A DNA stretch of 64,000 nucleotides from Pedobacter sp. L105. GTDB lineage: Bacteria > Bacteroidota > Bacteroidia > Sphingobacteriales > Sphingobacteriaceae. A program made the translations under genes and the position numbers. The notes under the pieces are model-generated. The model was not told the origin of the DNA and did no database searches. It was given only the letters and a program-made list of their open reading frames with translations. The DNA lies in assembly GCF_009765875.1 (NCBI RefSeq), contig NZ_LMUP01000006.1:124001-188000 (forward strand), given 5' to 3'. Shown in pieces: positions 8,680 to 15,788 of this stretch; position 1 is the first letter of the stretch, and each line of letters opens with the position of its first letter.

Positions 8680-8730
8680 ACAAATATGATATTATAATTC
8701 AAAATATTACATTTATGATATTATATTTGT
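8680..8730. promoter_or_regulatory. Divergent control region: inverted operators overlapping both -7 boxes
   Basis: ACAAATATGATATTAT (8680-8695) and the inverse-oriented ATGATATTATATTTGT (8715-8730) are inverted repeats with two mismatches. Each contains a -7-like box: TATATTTG rightward at 8722-8729, and CATATTTG leftward (8688-8681), one base off TAnnTTTG. A repressor bound at either half would block the promoter on its side. This is the expected layout for a phage-type genetic switch between repressor and early genes. Confidence 0.7.
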
Positions 8731-8773
8731 ATTGTGCAATCGCAACAAAGATAACATAATCATTTAATCATCA

Positions 8774-9058
8774 ATGTCTCAAATGTCAGCTAATTTTTTT
8801 ATTCGGAACAAAAGAAGAAATCATTCAATGAAAACAACAGAATTAGCTATTCCCGTAAAAGGAACTTCATGGCCTATCTTAATTTCACAGGTTGAGGTTG
8901 GAGAGCAGAACAGAAAAGGGTTCCCGGTTGAAAAAGGATCATCTATCAGACCGGTGATCAGTGGAATACTTAAACTCAGGTATCCTGAAAGGACATACTC
9001 CGCTAAAAAAGAATTGTTCAACGGAAAATTGGCTATCGTAGTAAGACGAGTCAGATAA
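8774..9058 (+). CDS. Small basic protein, first rightward gene of the element
   Basis: 94 residues from the ATG at 8774; an internal ATG at 8828 would give 76 residues and is a realistic alternative. The C-terminal half is basic and beta/alpha mixed (KLRYPERTYSAKK, ending VVRRVR). Its place immediately after the controlled promoter is that of a Cro- or excisionase-like early protein, but I see no clear helix-turn-helix and do not recognise the family. Confidence 0.5.
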   Translation: MSQMSANFFIRNKRRNHSMKTTELAIPVKGTSWPILISQVEVGEQNRKGFPVEKGSSIRPVISGILKLRYPERTYSAKKELFNGKLAIVVRRVR

Positions 9059-9120
9059 CCGTTAAGCAGCGATATAATGGATACAACAATGTCTTTAGCT
9101 TAGCGATCGCATTAACGGTT
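9057..9120. repeat. Inverted repeat flanking a small intergenic segment
   Basis: AACCGTTAA (9057-9065) and TTAACGGTT (9112-9120) are exact reverse complements 46 nt apart; both are followed by CAGCG/CGCTG-like sequence, extending the symmetry weakly. The first copy overlaps the stop of the preceding gene. It could be a binding site or a recombination remnant. Confidence 0.4.
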
Positions 9121-9216
9121 GACGCTGTGAAGTAGTTGCCAATAAGATATTGACGAAAGAAAATAAATAAGGGCATTTTGCCGAAAGGCCGGACTATCCC
9201 TAACAATAATTAAATC

Positions 9217-9600
9217 ATGAAAAAACTTTTTGAGGTTCCAACTGATCTCGTTGAATACGAGAACTGGATGATGACTGCCACATGGCAGGAACTTGCTGAG
9301 TCATTTAATCAGGTATGTACAGCCGCTGTGGCATCCTGTAGCCGGATCTTAAAGAAGGTTACAACTGTTAAAACAAGATCTTGTCTAAGGCCCATGAAAT
9401 ATAAAACGATCTATCCAGTACCCTATGACATCGGATCTGCAAAAGCCTGCCGTACTTCCCAGGATTTCAGGTTTGGCTATTACAGATGGAGGGATTACTT
9501 AACGCAGATCAGACTTGGGAAGATATATATCAGGATACAGGAAGAGATAGAAATGGAAAAACTACTCCTTCAGGCACAGAAAATTCTGATGAAGCAGTAG
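9217..9600 (+). CDS. Hypothetical early protein
   Basis: 127 residues, no signal peptide or membrane helix. The N-terminal third is acidic/aromatic, the middle is basic (RILKKVTTVKTRS) and the C-terminal third is a long amphipathic helix (IYIRIQEEIEMEKLLLQAQ). I do not recognise it. It precedes the primase-helicase gene, separated by a conserved regulatory motif. A second frame (9486-9716) overlaps it and the primase start; I consider that one a shadow. Confidence 0.5.
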   Translation: MKKLFEVPTDLVEYENWMMTATWQELAESFNQVCTAAVASCSRILKKVTTVKTRSCLRPMKYKTIYPVPYDIGSAKACRTSQDFRFGYYRWRDYLTQIRLGKIYIRIQEEIEMEKLLLQAQKILMKQ

Positions 9601-9610
9601 TTTATAGTTC

Positions 9611-9637
9611 TATTAGAATCTCAAAGCAATTAATAAT
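9611..9637 (+). promoter_or_regulatory. Recurrent element motif, copy A (upstream of primase)
   Basis: TATTAGAAT, then two bases, CAAA, two bases, AATTAATAA: same order and spacing as copies at 12561, 13054 and 15764. It lies 57 nt before the primase ATG. Confidence 0.6.
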
Positions 9638-9693
9638 TGAATTATTTATTGCTGCAAAAATAAATTACAAAAGGAATAACCCATTACCTATCT

Positions 9694-12099
9694 ATGAAAC
9701 AATCGTTCAACACTAAAATAAGCGTATTCAAAAGCCTTTTTGAAGTCAAGGACGTGCCGTTTGATTTGACATTAGCGGATGTGTATACCAGGATAAAAAA
9801 TGGGAATGAGTTACTAATTTCTAAAATTGATAAAATCAGAACTTCTACAAATAAGGAGGAGATCGCAGCAACTAAAAAAACTTTAGTAGCCATCATGTTC
9901 AATGGTACATTTATAGCGCGTAATGATCATTCTATAAAAGAACATTCCGGATGCTGCATACTTGATTACGATAAATATCCAACCCCTGAAGATATGGAGG
10001 ATGAACGCAGACGTTTGATGGCTGATCCCTATACGTTAATGTTGTTTATAAGTCCCGGAGGGAATGGATTAAAACAGCTGATCAGGATACCAAAAAGTAA
10101 TAAAGACGAACATAAACGCAGGTTTAAAGCTTATCAGGCCTATATTAAGTCGGCATATTTTGATGAAAAAAACTGTAATCTTTCGCGGGTTTGCTTTGAA
10201 AGCTTTGATCCGGGCATCTATCTGAACGAAGAATGTGCGGAATTTACGGAGATCGAGCCTGATTTTGGTTATCACGTTTCGGAAAGGGTTGTGCTGGTAC
10301 CTGTTGAGCGAGAAGATGAAATCCTTGTCAGGGTACTGGCTTGGTGGGAAAAGAGATTTGGATTTGTTGAAGGATCAAGAAATAATAATCTTTTTATCCT
10401 TGCCCAGAACCTGAATGAGTACGGGGTTTCACGGGATTACGCTTATGGTTATGTGCAAAATAATATTGTGTTTGGCGATTTCAAAGAAACTGAACTTCAA
10501 AGTATATTTCGGTCGGCTTACTCAAGTACAGTTCCTGGTACCAAGTTTTTTGAAGATAAAAAGAAAGAGCAGGTGATCAGGCAGAAAATAAAAAGTGGGG
10601 TCCCTGTTCCTGAAATCAAAAAATTGACTGGCTTATCAGAAGAAATCATCAATGAAATAAAGAACAATTATGATAACATTGATCCTTTCTGGACGATAAG
10701 GGTGGATAAAAAAGGTTTAGAAACTATTACGATAGAGCCTTACAAATATGCGCAGTTTCTGATGAAGAACGGGTTTAAAAAGTATTTTCCTGAACAGGCG
10801 GAAATGCCCACTTTTGTTTATATCCGTGAAAATAAAGTAAAACTGTGTAGTACGGTAGCCATCAAGGATATGGTGCTTTCTTACCTGCTGAAGAATGATC
10901 TCATCAATATCTGGAATTTCTGCAGCAAGTCATCTCTGCTGTTTAATGAGAACCATTTGTATATGCTGGACAGCATTAGCCTGGAAATGATCAGGGATAC
11001 CCGGCATACTGCTTATATTCCATTTTTAAATGGCCTGGTGAAGGTGACAAAAAATAAAGTGGAACTCATTGAATACGTAGATGCGGAAGGTTATATCTGG
11101 GAGAACCAGATCATACCGCGTGTTTTTATTCCTGTAGAAAATTATGGGAATAATTTTCAGGACTTGATTGAGAAAGTGTCTAATGGAGATGCCGGACGGA
11201 TAAAAGGATTGGAGCGGACTTTAGGTTACCTGATTCATTCTTATAAGGATAAGTCTAACCAAACCTCCATCATTATTAATGACCAGGAAATCGATGATAA
11301 TCCTAATGGTGGCAGTGGAAAAAGTTTAATGATCACTGCTTTGAGTCATTTTAAGCGCGTAGTTAAAATTGATGGAAAAACATTTGACCCGAAAAAATCA
11401 GATTTTACCTATCAGCGTGTTAATCTGGATACACAGATCCTGGCATTTGATGATGTAAAAAAGAATTTTGATTTTGAAACTTTGTTTTCCCTGATTACTG
11501 AAGGGATTACGGTAAACAGAAAAAATAAAGATGAAGTATTTGTACCCTTTGAGCGTTCACCTAAGATCATGATTACGACTAATTATGTGATTAATGGAGC
11601 TGGGATTAGTCACGACCGCAGACGGCACGAACTGGAATTTTACCAATATTTTAATAATAAAGTGACCCCCTTAACGGAGTACGGTAAACTACTATTTGAC
11701 AGTTGGGCGGCTGATGAATGGATCAAATTTGATAACTATATGGTGGCAAACCTGCAAGAGTTTTTAAATCATGGACTGAGCACCACTTTATCTATCAATG
11801 CAGCTGCGAAGCGTTTTATCCAGTCTACGAGCAAAGACTTTTACGATTGGTGCGAGGACGGGAATTTAGCAGCCGGAATAAGGATCTATAACAGTGAAAT
11901 TATTGAGAAATTCCTTTTGGAATATAAGTCTTATAAATCAATGCATAACAGGACATTTATTAAATGGATAGGGGAGTATGCCATATATAAAGGTTTAGAA
12001 AGCAATAAGGACAGGGATCATAGGGGGAGGTATTTTATTTTAGAAAAGGAACTCAGCCTGGTAGAAGATCAGTTAACGCATCATCAATCACCCTTTTAA
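9694..12099 (+). CDS. Primase-helicase of the BT4734/VirE-N plus SF3-like type
   Basis: 801 residues. Residues 1-190 match the BT4734-like (VirE-N) primase-polymerase module common in Bacteroidota mobile elements: an acidic metal site in ILDYDKYP (about 85-95), then SPGGNGLKQLIRI (about 113-125). Residues 205-290 are a helical PriCT-like linker. Residues about 530-660 are a helicase/ATPase: Walker A GGSGKS near 538-543, an acidic Walker B (LAFDD near 580), an ITTNY sensor near 627 and an arginine finger in HDRRRHE near 640. It would start and drive replication of the element. An intact replicase is surprising in an element that carries no head genes. Iteron-like repeats follow directly. Confidence 0.85.
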   Translation: MKQSFNTKISVFKSLFEVKDVPFDLTLADVYTRIKNGNELLISKIDKIRTSTNKEEIAATKKTLVAIMFNGTFIARNDHSIKEHSGCCILDYDKYPTPEDMEDERRRLMADPYTLMLFISPGGNGLKQLIRIPKSNKDEHKRRFKAYQAYIKSAYFDEKNCNLSRVCFESFDPGIYLNEECAEFTEIEPDFGYHVSERVVLVPVEREDEILVRVLAWWEKRFGFVEGSRNNNLFILAQNLNEYGVSRDYAYGYVQNNIVFGDFKETELQSIFRSAYSSTVPGTKFFEDKKKEQVIRQKIKSGVPVPEIKKLTGLSEEIINEIKNNYDNIDPFWTIRVDKKGLETITIEPYKYAQFLMKNGFKKYFPEQAEMPTFVYIRENKVKLCSTVAIKDMVLSYLLKNDLINIWNFCSKSSLLFNENHLYMLDSISLEMIRDTRHTAYIPFLNGLVKVTKNKVELIEYVDAEGYIWENQIIPRVFIPVENYGNNFQDLIEKVSNGDAGRIKGLERTLGYLIHSYKDKSNQTSIIINDQEIDDNPNGGSGKSLMITALSHFKRVVKIDGKTFDPKKSDFTYQRVNLDTQILAFDDVKKNFDFETLFSLITEGITVNRKNKDEVFVPFERSPKIMITTNYVINGAGISHDRRRHELEFYQYFNNKVTPLTEYGKLLFDSWAADEWIKFDNYMVANLQEFLNHGLSTTLSINAAAKRFIQSTSKDFYDWCEDGNLAAGIRIYNSEIIEKFLLEYKSYKSMHNRTFIKWIGEYAIYKGLESNKDRDHRGRYFILEKELSLVEDQLTHHQSPF

Positions 12100-12117
12100 T
12101 GGTAATGTCAATTATAG

Positions 12118-12324
12118 TTGGTGACGATAGCCTGATTCGCGACGGTACAGCTGCAAAAAATGACGATGTTGTAGATTATCGTCACCGCTTTAAAATTTTT
12201 ATATACAGTTTGATACGTTTAAAATTTATCAAAATGTGACGGTTGGACGGTAGCGTCGCATAAGAGTGCAGAAAAAATAAAACCCGACAGTTATAACCAT
12301 AAAATAAATTATTATCGTCACCAA
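12118..12324. other. Candidate replication origin: TGACGAT iteron-like repeats
   Basis: This non-coding region holds TTGGTGACGATA (12118-12129) and its exact reverse complement TATCGTCACCAA (12313-12324), plus TATCGTCACC (12177-12186) and a further TGACGAT (12161-12167); related GTGACGG/GACGG words lie between. Four TGACGAT heptamers in two orientations within 200 bp, directly behind the primase-helicase gene and in AT-rich sequence, fit an origin or a replication-protein binding region. Function is inferred from position and repetition only. Confidence 0.5.
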
Positions 12325-12346
12325 TATTAATTCTTAAATAAACAAC

Positions 12347-12553
12347 ATGAACAAAATTATCAAAGCAAACGGAGAATACATAACCAGCCATTTTAGCAGT
12401 GAGAATGGAACATGGGAACTCATAGGTACAGTGGCTATGGGTGAAAAGGTAATGGATTGCCAGGATACATTCTTCAATCGGCAGTCTGGCATTTATCAAA
12501 CGGTAGAAAGGGCCGAAGTATATGAATGTGCCGAAAGAACCCTTATTTTTTAA
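12347..12553 (+). CDS. Hypothetical small early protein
   Basis: 68 residues, soluble and mixed charge, with a beta-rich start (GEYITSHFSSENGTWELIG) and two cysteines. No family recognised. The ATG follows a long non-coding repeat region with a typical short AT-rich leader. It sits between the replication gene and other small element genes. Confidence 0.5.
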   Translation: MNKIIKANGEYITSHFSSENGTWELIGTVAMGEKVMDCQDTFFNRQSGIYQTVERAEVYECAERTLIF

Positions 12554-12560
12554 TACAGAA

Positions 12561-12595
12561 TATTAGAATTGCAAAGTAATTAATAACTATATTTG
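12561..12595 (+). promoter_or_regulatory. Recurrent element motif, copy B, with a -7 promoter box
   Basis: TATTAGAAT-2 nt-CAAA-2 nt-AATTAATAA (12561-12586) followed at 12588-12595 by TATATTTG, a full match to the Bacteroidota -7 element. The gene start is at 12618. This copy suggests the motif lies just upstream of or within a promoter and could be an activator or repressor site. Confidence 0.6.
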
Positions 12596-12617
12596 TTTTG
12601 TCAACCCCATAATAAGC

Positions 12618-13040
12618 ATGAAAAATCTAGACACGCTGGCTAAAGTTATAGCCAAAACAAACCCTGAAGCATACAAGGCCGCTGAGATACTGTGCGCACC
12701 AATGCTCAAAGACATTAAATTTATACCTATGATCTATTCCGCTATCCGGGATACCTTTCCAGAAATGGATAAAACGGATGAAAGTATTCTACTTGCTGCC
12801 TGTGTTTATTCGGCCTATGCTCCTGCCACATTGATTGCCCAAGGTATACAAAGGGCTCCTAACGGGATACGTGCGGCGATGTGCGAGCTCATGCAGTGGA
12901 AAGATGAGCCAACCGTTAACTACTACCAGGATAAAGGCCGTGCGTATGTAAAAAATCCAAAGTTCAGAGAACGAATGGCTTTGGTTATGGAAGGATTTGA
13001 ACAGTTTAGTCTTAAGCCCAGTCAGATTAAGATAACTTAA
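12618..13040 (+). CDS. Hypothetical element protein (all-alpha)
   Basis: 140 residues, predicted mostly helical, no signal peptide or clear membrane helix. Its middle (ESILLAACVYSAYAPATLIAQG) is alanine-rich and moderately hydrophobic; the end is basic. I do not recognise the family. It has its own upstream motif and -7 box, so it heads a transcription unit of small genes between the replication and tail modules. Confidence 0.5.
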   Translation: MKNLDTLAKVIAKTNPEAYKAAEILCAPMLKDIKFIPMIYSAIRDTFPEMDKTDESILLAACVYSAYAPATLIAQGIQRAPNGIRAAMCELMQWKDEPTVNYYQDKGRAYVKNPKFRERMALVMEGFEQFSLKPSQIKIT

Positions 13041-13053
13041 CCGGTTATTTTTC

Positions 13054-13087
13054 TATTAGAATTACAAATAGATTAATAGTGTCTTTG
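13054..13087 (+). promoter_or_regulatory. Recurrent element motif, copy C, with a -7-like box
   Basis: TATTAGAAT-2 nt-CAAA-2 nt-GATTAATAG (13054-13079), followed by TGTCTTTG (13080-13087), one base from TAnnTTTG and in register with the box of copy B. The next gene starts at 13151. Confidence 0.55.
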
Positions 13088-13150
13088 CCTGGCTTAACTG
13101 ACCAGAAAGCGCAAGCAGATTATCTTTTATCAAACAAATAATTATACATC

Positions 13151-13396
13151 ATGAGTAAAATACAACAAGCACTACGCAATAGATCAGTTAATGGAATGAT
13201 TACCCAGGAGAAAGCCCTGGAGGTAGCACAATATTACGACGGTTTACTGGCAGAATCGGTAGCTATAGTCAAAGCTTTTCAAAAAGAAACCGGGATGGTC
13301 TGGGGAGAACGAATTGGTGTTTACCTGGGAGATGTAACGGGAACACATTTTAGTTCGGTTGCCTACAATTACGAGAAACCTGTAGGGGAACAATAG
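13151..13396 (+). CDS. Hypothetical small element protein
   Basis: 81 residues, soluble; an N-terminal helical half (ALEVAQYYDGLLAESVAIVKAF) and a C-terminal half with Gly/Thr turns. Family not recognised. Its stop is directly followed by the start of a small membrane-protein gene at 13399, so the two are probably co-transcribed and translationally close. Confidence 0.5.
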   Translation: MSKIQQALRNRSVNGMITQEKALEVAQYYDGLLAESVAIVKAFQKETGMVWGERIGVYLGDVTGTHFSSVAYNYEKPVGEQ

Positions 13397-13398
13397 CT

Positions 13399-13572
13399 AT
13401 GGATATCCGTATCAAAATCATATGGGGGATAGCTGTTATCTTCTGTATCCTCCTGATTGGTAATAGCTGCCTTTATAAAGGATCGCCGAACAGCCGGTAT
13501 AAAGCCGGCCTGGCTAAATCTGTGGAGTCTTTTCCTGATCACTCCCGTATACCTGACCATAACTTTAAATAG
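13399..13572 (+). CDS. 57-residue single-span membrane protein
   Basis: A short frame starting 2 nt after the preceding stop. Residues about 7-25 form one hydrophobic segment (IIWGIAVIFCILLIG) after a charged N-terminus with Arg and Lys; a Cys follows at 26 but the preceding residues (Gly-Asn-Ser) are a poor lipobox. The tail of about 30 residues is basic. Tight spacing with neighbours on both sides (7 nt before the gene at 13579) supports reality. Function unknown. Confidence 0.5.
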   Translation: MDIRIKIIWGIAVIFCILLIGNSCLYKGSPNSRYKAGLAKSVESFPDHSRIPDHNFK

Positions 13573-13578
13573 AAAAAT

Positions 13579-13860
13579 ATGAATTTAACATCCGAGGCTA
13601 TTGACGCCTATAAACAAGTCATGCATCATCCCGAAAGGTTTGGATTAGATTTTAAATCCCTTTCAGAAATTTTTATGGAAACCAGTCGCGCTACTCCAAA
13701 ACATGTTTTGTACCAGCAATATGTAGATTGTATTGGGAAGCCAATTCCAAAATTTATGTTTTATGTAATTATGGATGAGACTTATGGGCACCTGATTGAT
13801 GAAACAGCAGATAAGCCAGATCAGCCAGGTTATAAATTAATGATAAACCCTAAATCCTAA
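13579..13860 (+). CDS. Hypothetical small element protein
   Basis: 93 residues, soluble, no motif recognised; it contains His-rich and aromatic positions (QVMHHPERFGLDFKSLSEIF) and ends in a short basic tail. It starts 6 nt after the preceding stop and ends 4 nt before the next start, so it belongs to a compact four-gene run of small proteins. Confidence 0.5.
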   Translation: MNLTSEAIDAYKQVMHHPERFGLDFKSLSEIFMETSRATPKHVLYQQYVDCIGKPIPKFMFYVIMDETYGHLIDETADKPDQPGYKLMINPKS

Positions 13861-13864
13861 TCTA

Positions 13865-14044
13865 ATGGACCCGAGAAATATATCAAGTGAGGTACTGATC
13901 GCATTTGCTATCATTGTTGCTATCCTGTGCTGCTTCCTGTTTATGACATTTATTTTTAGAAAGATCCTTAACGACAGTGTTCAGAAAGACATTGATGAAG
14001 TATTGGAAAAGAAAGAAACTGATGTTCTTTCCAACGATCAGTAA
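13865..14044 (+). CDS. 59-residue single-span membrane protein
   Basis: The ATG lies 4 nt past the previous stop. Residues about 9-31 are strongly hydrophobic (VLIAFAIIVAILCCFLFMTF), then a charged helical tail rich in Lys, Glu and Asp. The topology suggests an inner-membrane protein with a cytoplasmic tail. It is the last rightward gene before the tail module. No family recognised. Confidence 0.5.
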   Translation: MDPRNISSEVLIAFAIIVAILCCFLFMTFIFRKILNDSVQKDIDEVLEKKETDVLSNDQ

Positions 14045-14072
14045 TAGAGGAGGATGTGATTTGCAGAGAAGA

Positions 14073-14300
14073 TTATCTGCCGTGATGGTCTATTAACCGG
14101 CCTATCATATTAACCAGGCTGGAATCCATAGGATCGTCCGTTCTCCAGGCGACCCCTGTATGATCGTCTGTATATGGAGTTAACAACCCGTGATTTTTTC
14201 CCGCTATTGAGATCTGATAGCTAATAGCTGTGCCGTTTAAATGAACTGGAGTCACCGTAAATTCAATGTTATCTGCGAGGGTAATATTAAATGGGGCCAT
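14073..14300 (-). CDS. Small hypothetical protein on the opposite strand
   Basis: 75 residues, beta-rich, ending in a His/Gly/Arg-rich tail. It is the only leftward gene between the element's control region and the lysis genes, placed exactly between the small-gene run and the tail module, where head genes would normally lie. An AT-rich leader with a weak -7-like box (one mismatch) precedes it. No family recognised; it could be a late-acquired accessory (moron-like) gene. Confidence 0.4.
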   Translation of the reverse strand: MAPFNITLADNIEFTVTPVHLNGTAISYQISIAGKNHGLLTPYTDDHTGVAWRTDDPMDSSLVNMIGRLIDHHGR

Positions 14301-14560
14301 ATGATTTTATTTGATACAATAATACTATTTTATTTAGTATCCTGCTATAGCTATTTCGATTTAGGTTGCTTGCATGGATAAGGCTAGGCAGAAAATATTA
14401 TGTAAAATTTCCTGGAAAAAAAAGGGTGACTTATTATCGTTGCAAGGTAAACCCGGACGTTTTAGAAGGCCATTTTACAAGCGTACTTTTGGATTCAGAT
14501 AGCGGGAAGTAAATGGAATGCTTATCGGTTTCAATTCAAAAAAATTAAATTATTAGGATT
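14301..14560. other. Non-coding junction before the tail module; possible gene remnant 14366-14512
   Basis: No ATG frame of note. A plus-strand frame without ATG (TTG at 14366, stop at 14510-14512) encodes 48 residues with natural-looking composition (GRKYYVKFPGKKR, then HFTSVLLDSDSGK), so it may be the tail end of a deleted gene. A small dyad ATACTA/TAGTAT lies at 14322-14340. The site is where terminase, portal and capsid genes would be expected in a complete siphophage. Confidence 0.35.
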
Positions 14561-14986
14561 ATGAAAGACGGATTTGACGTTGCTGCAGATATTATATCAC
14601 TGATCAATATTCCCGAAATTACCGGGCTGATTGATGGAAAGATATATGCTGATGTGCGTCCTAGTAAAAGCAATAAGATAGACATTGTGGTAAAAAGCCT
14701 TGGGATAACTAATGCGTGGAATCAGGCGGGCTCCGGAACCGTGAATGTATATGTGCCGGCACTAAGCGAAACACAGCCTGATGGTAGTGTGCAGCTGTTG
14801 CCTGACCAGGATACGCTAAGTTCTCTTTGCAAAGCCATTACACCTTATCTGGATACCCAATACAAACCGTCATTTAATACCCAGGTTACTGCAGCAGGAA
14901 ATTTAGTGCAGGATACCGATGGCAGCTGGTTCGTATCCATCACATTTAGCTATTATTCAATACAAACAAACTTTAAAAATTTATAA
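14561..14986 (+). CDS. Probable tail terminator / tail completion protein
   Basis: 141 residues, mixed alpha/beta, with a central VNVYVPALSE segment and a C-terminal FVSITFSYYSIQ strand. Size, fold pattern and position (immediately upstream of the tube gene, 2-nt spacing) fit the gpU-like tail terminators that cap phage tails and normally dock to the head. In a head-less particle it would simply cap the tube. Identity is from genomic order and general character, not from a diagnostic motif. Confidence 0.5.
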   Translation: MKDGFDVAADIISLINIPEITGLIDGKIYADVRPSKSNKIDIVVKSLGITNAWNQAGSGTVNVYVPALSETQPDGSVQLLPDQDTLSSLCKAITPYLDTQYKPSFNTQVTAAGNLVQDTDGSWFVSITFSYYSIQTNFKNL

Positions 14987-14988
14987 TT

Positions 14989-15558
14989 ATGGCAACACAA
15001 ACATTCGCACTTGGAGGAATTGAAGGTATTAGATGGGCACCGGCGAGTAACGCTGGAGTAATCGCACCTGCTGATTGGCAGAGCATGCCGAAAATTGCTC
15101 CCGGTACCGTTAAGTTTACAAAAACTGTAGGTACTAAAACAAGTATTACCCCTGAAGGTGACAGCGCTCCCTTCGTTAGTTTTTATGCACCTGGTGATGG
15201 CGATACCTTTGAGGTAGGACTTTTGGAACAAACCCCAACTATTGTACAGGCTTTATTTAATGTTGATTATGTAGCTGCTACTACCATGTTAACTTATGGA
15301 GCTACTGAGAAGATTGCAAATCTTGCATTCGAAATCACTTGTCAGCCGGTTAAAGACGGTCGTAAAGCGATCATTACCATTTACAACACTACTGTTGTGA
15401 CTACTTATGCCAATAACCTGACCACTGGTGCTGTTGAACAATTACTGCTGACTGCAACTTTGAGTTCTTACACACTGGCTGGTACAACTAAAGCATTGGT
15501 TTACACTAAACAATGGGTAAATGAAGACGGAACTGCAATCAACTCAACAGTTGCCTAA
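14989..15558 (+). CDS. Major tail tube protein
   Basis: 189 residues, beta-rich, with many Thr, Val and Ala, no signal peptide. It begins MATQTFALGGIEGIRWAP and holds repeated strand-turn elements (EGDSAPFVSFYAPGDGDTF). Such proteins form the stacked hexameric rings of siphovirus-type tails. The gene is followed by a small gene with start overlapping its stop and then by a strong terminator, which would favour high expression of the tube relative to the downstream genes. No sheath-like gene follows, so the tail would be non-contractile. Confidence 0.7.
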   Translation: MATQTFALGGIEGIRWAPASNAGVIAPADWQSMPKIAPGTVKFTKTVGTKTSITPEGDSAPFVSFYAPGDGDTFEVGLLEQTPTIVQALFNVDYVAATTMLTYGATEKIANLAFEITCQPVKDGRKAIITIYNTTVVTTYANNLTTGAVEQLLLTATLSSYTLAGTTKALVYTKQWVNEDGTAINSTVA

Positions 15559-15728
15559 TGCAGTACCGGATAGTTGAAGAATTTTCTGACGCCAAAACTG
15601 GCCGAAAATACAGACCTGATGACGAGGTAGTGTTTTCTGAAGAACGGGCGGAGGAAATTCTAAAGGTAGGACTATTGATTCAGCTGGTTCCGCAAGATAC
15701 GGAAAAGCAGGTAAAAAAAAGTAAATAA
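15558..15728 (+). CDS. Small protein coupled to the tail tube gene
   Basis: 56 residues, too short for usual gene calling. The ATG overlaps the tube stop (TAATG), a sign of translational coupling. It reads like the short conserved proteins that follow tail or head-tail genes in many phages (a FSEERAEEIL helix, then a hydrophobic LLIQLV and a basic tail). Function unknown; a structural cofactor of the tube is plausible. Confidence 0.55.
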   Translation: MQYRIVEEFSDAKTGRKYRPDDEVVFSEERAEEILKVGLLIQLVPQDTEKQVKKSK

Positions 15729-15732
15729 TAAG

Positions 15733-15763
15733 AAGCCGCATGCATATCACATGCGGCTTTTTT
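15733..15763 (+). terminator. Intrinsic terminator inside the tail operon
   Basis: AAGCCGCATG (15733-15742) and CATGCGGCTT (15750-15759) pair perfectly around a 7-nt loop and run into six Ts. It separates the tube genes from the chaperone and tape-measure genes, which restart at the next motif. Confidence 0.85.
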
Positions 15764-15788
15764 GATTAGAATAACCATACAATTAATA
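15764..15788 (+). promoter_or_regulatory. Recurrent element motif, copy D
   Basis: GATTAGAAT-2 nt-CCAT-2 nt-AATTAATAA, in the same register as copies A-C. It starts right after the terminator and its end touches the ATG of the tail chaperone gene, so here it cannot be a promoter located far upstream of the start. Confidence 0.5.

Noticed and set aside
9486..9716. 76-residue frame overlapping two genes
   Set aside because: It overlaps both the hypothetical gene and the primase start and runs through motif copy A; low-quality composition.
12182..12499. Minus-strand 105-residue frame
   Set aside because: It lies over the iteron-like region and antisense to a small gene; composition (many Cys, Phe, Tyr, His) is that of a shadow frame.
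15762..15788. Upstream start for the tail chaperone
   Set aside because: It falls in the terminator T-run and the conserved motif; the ATG at 15789 is better.
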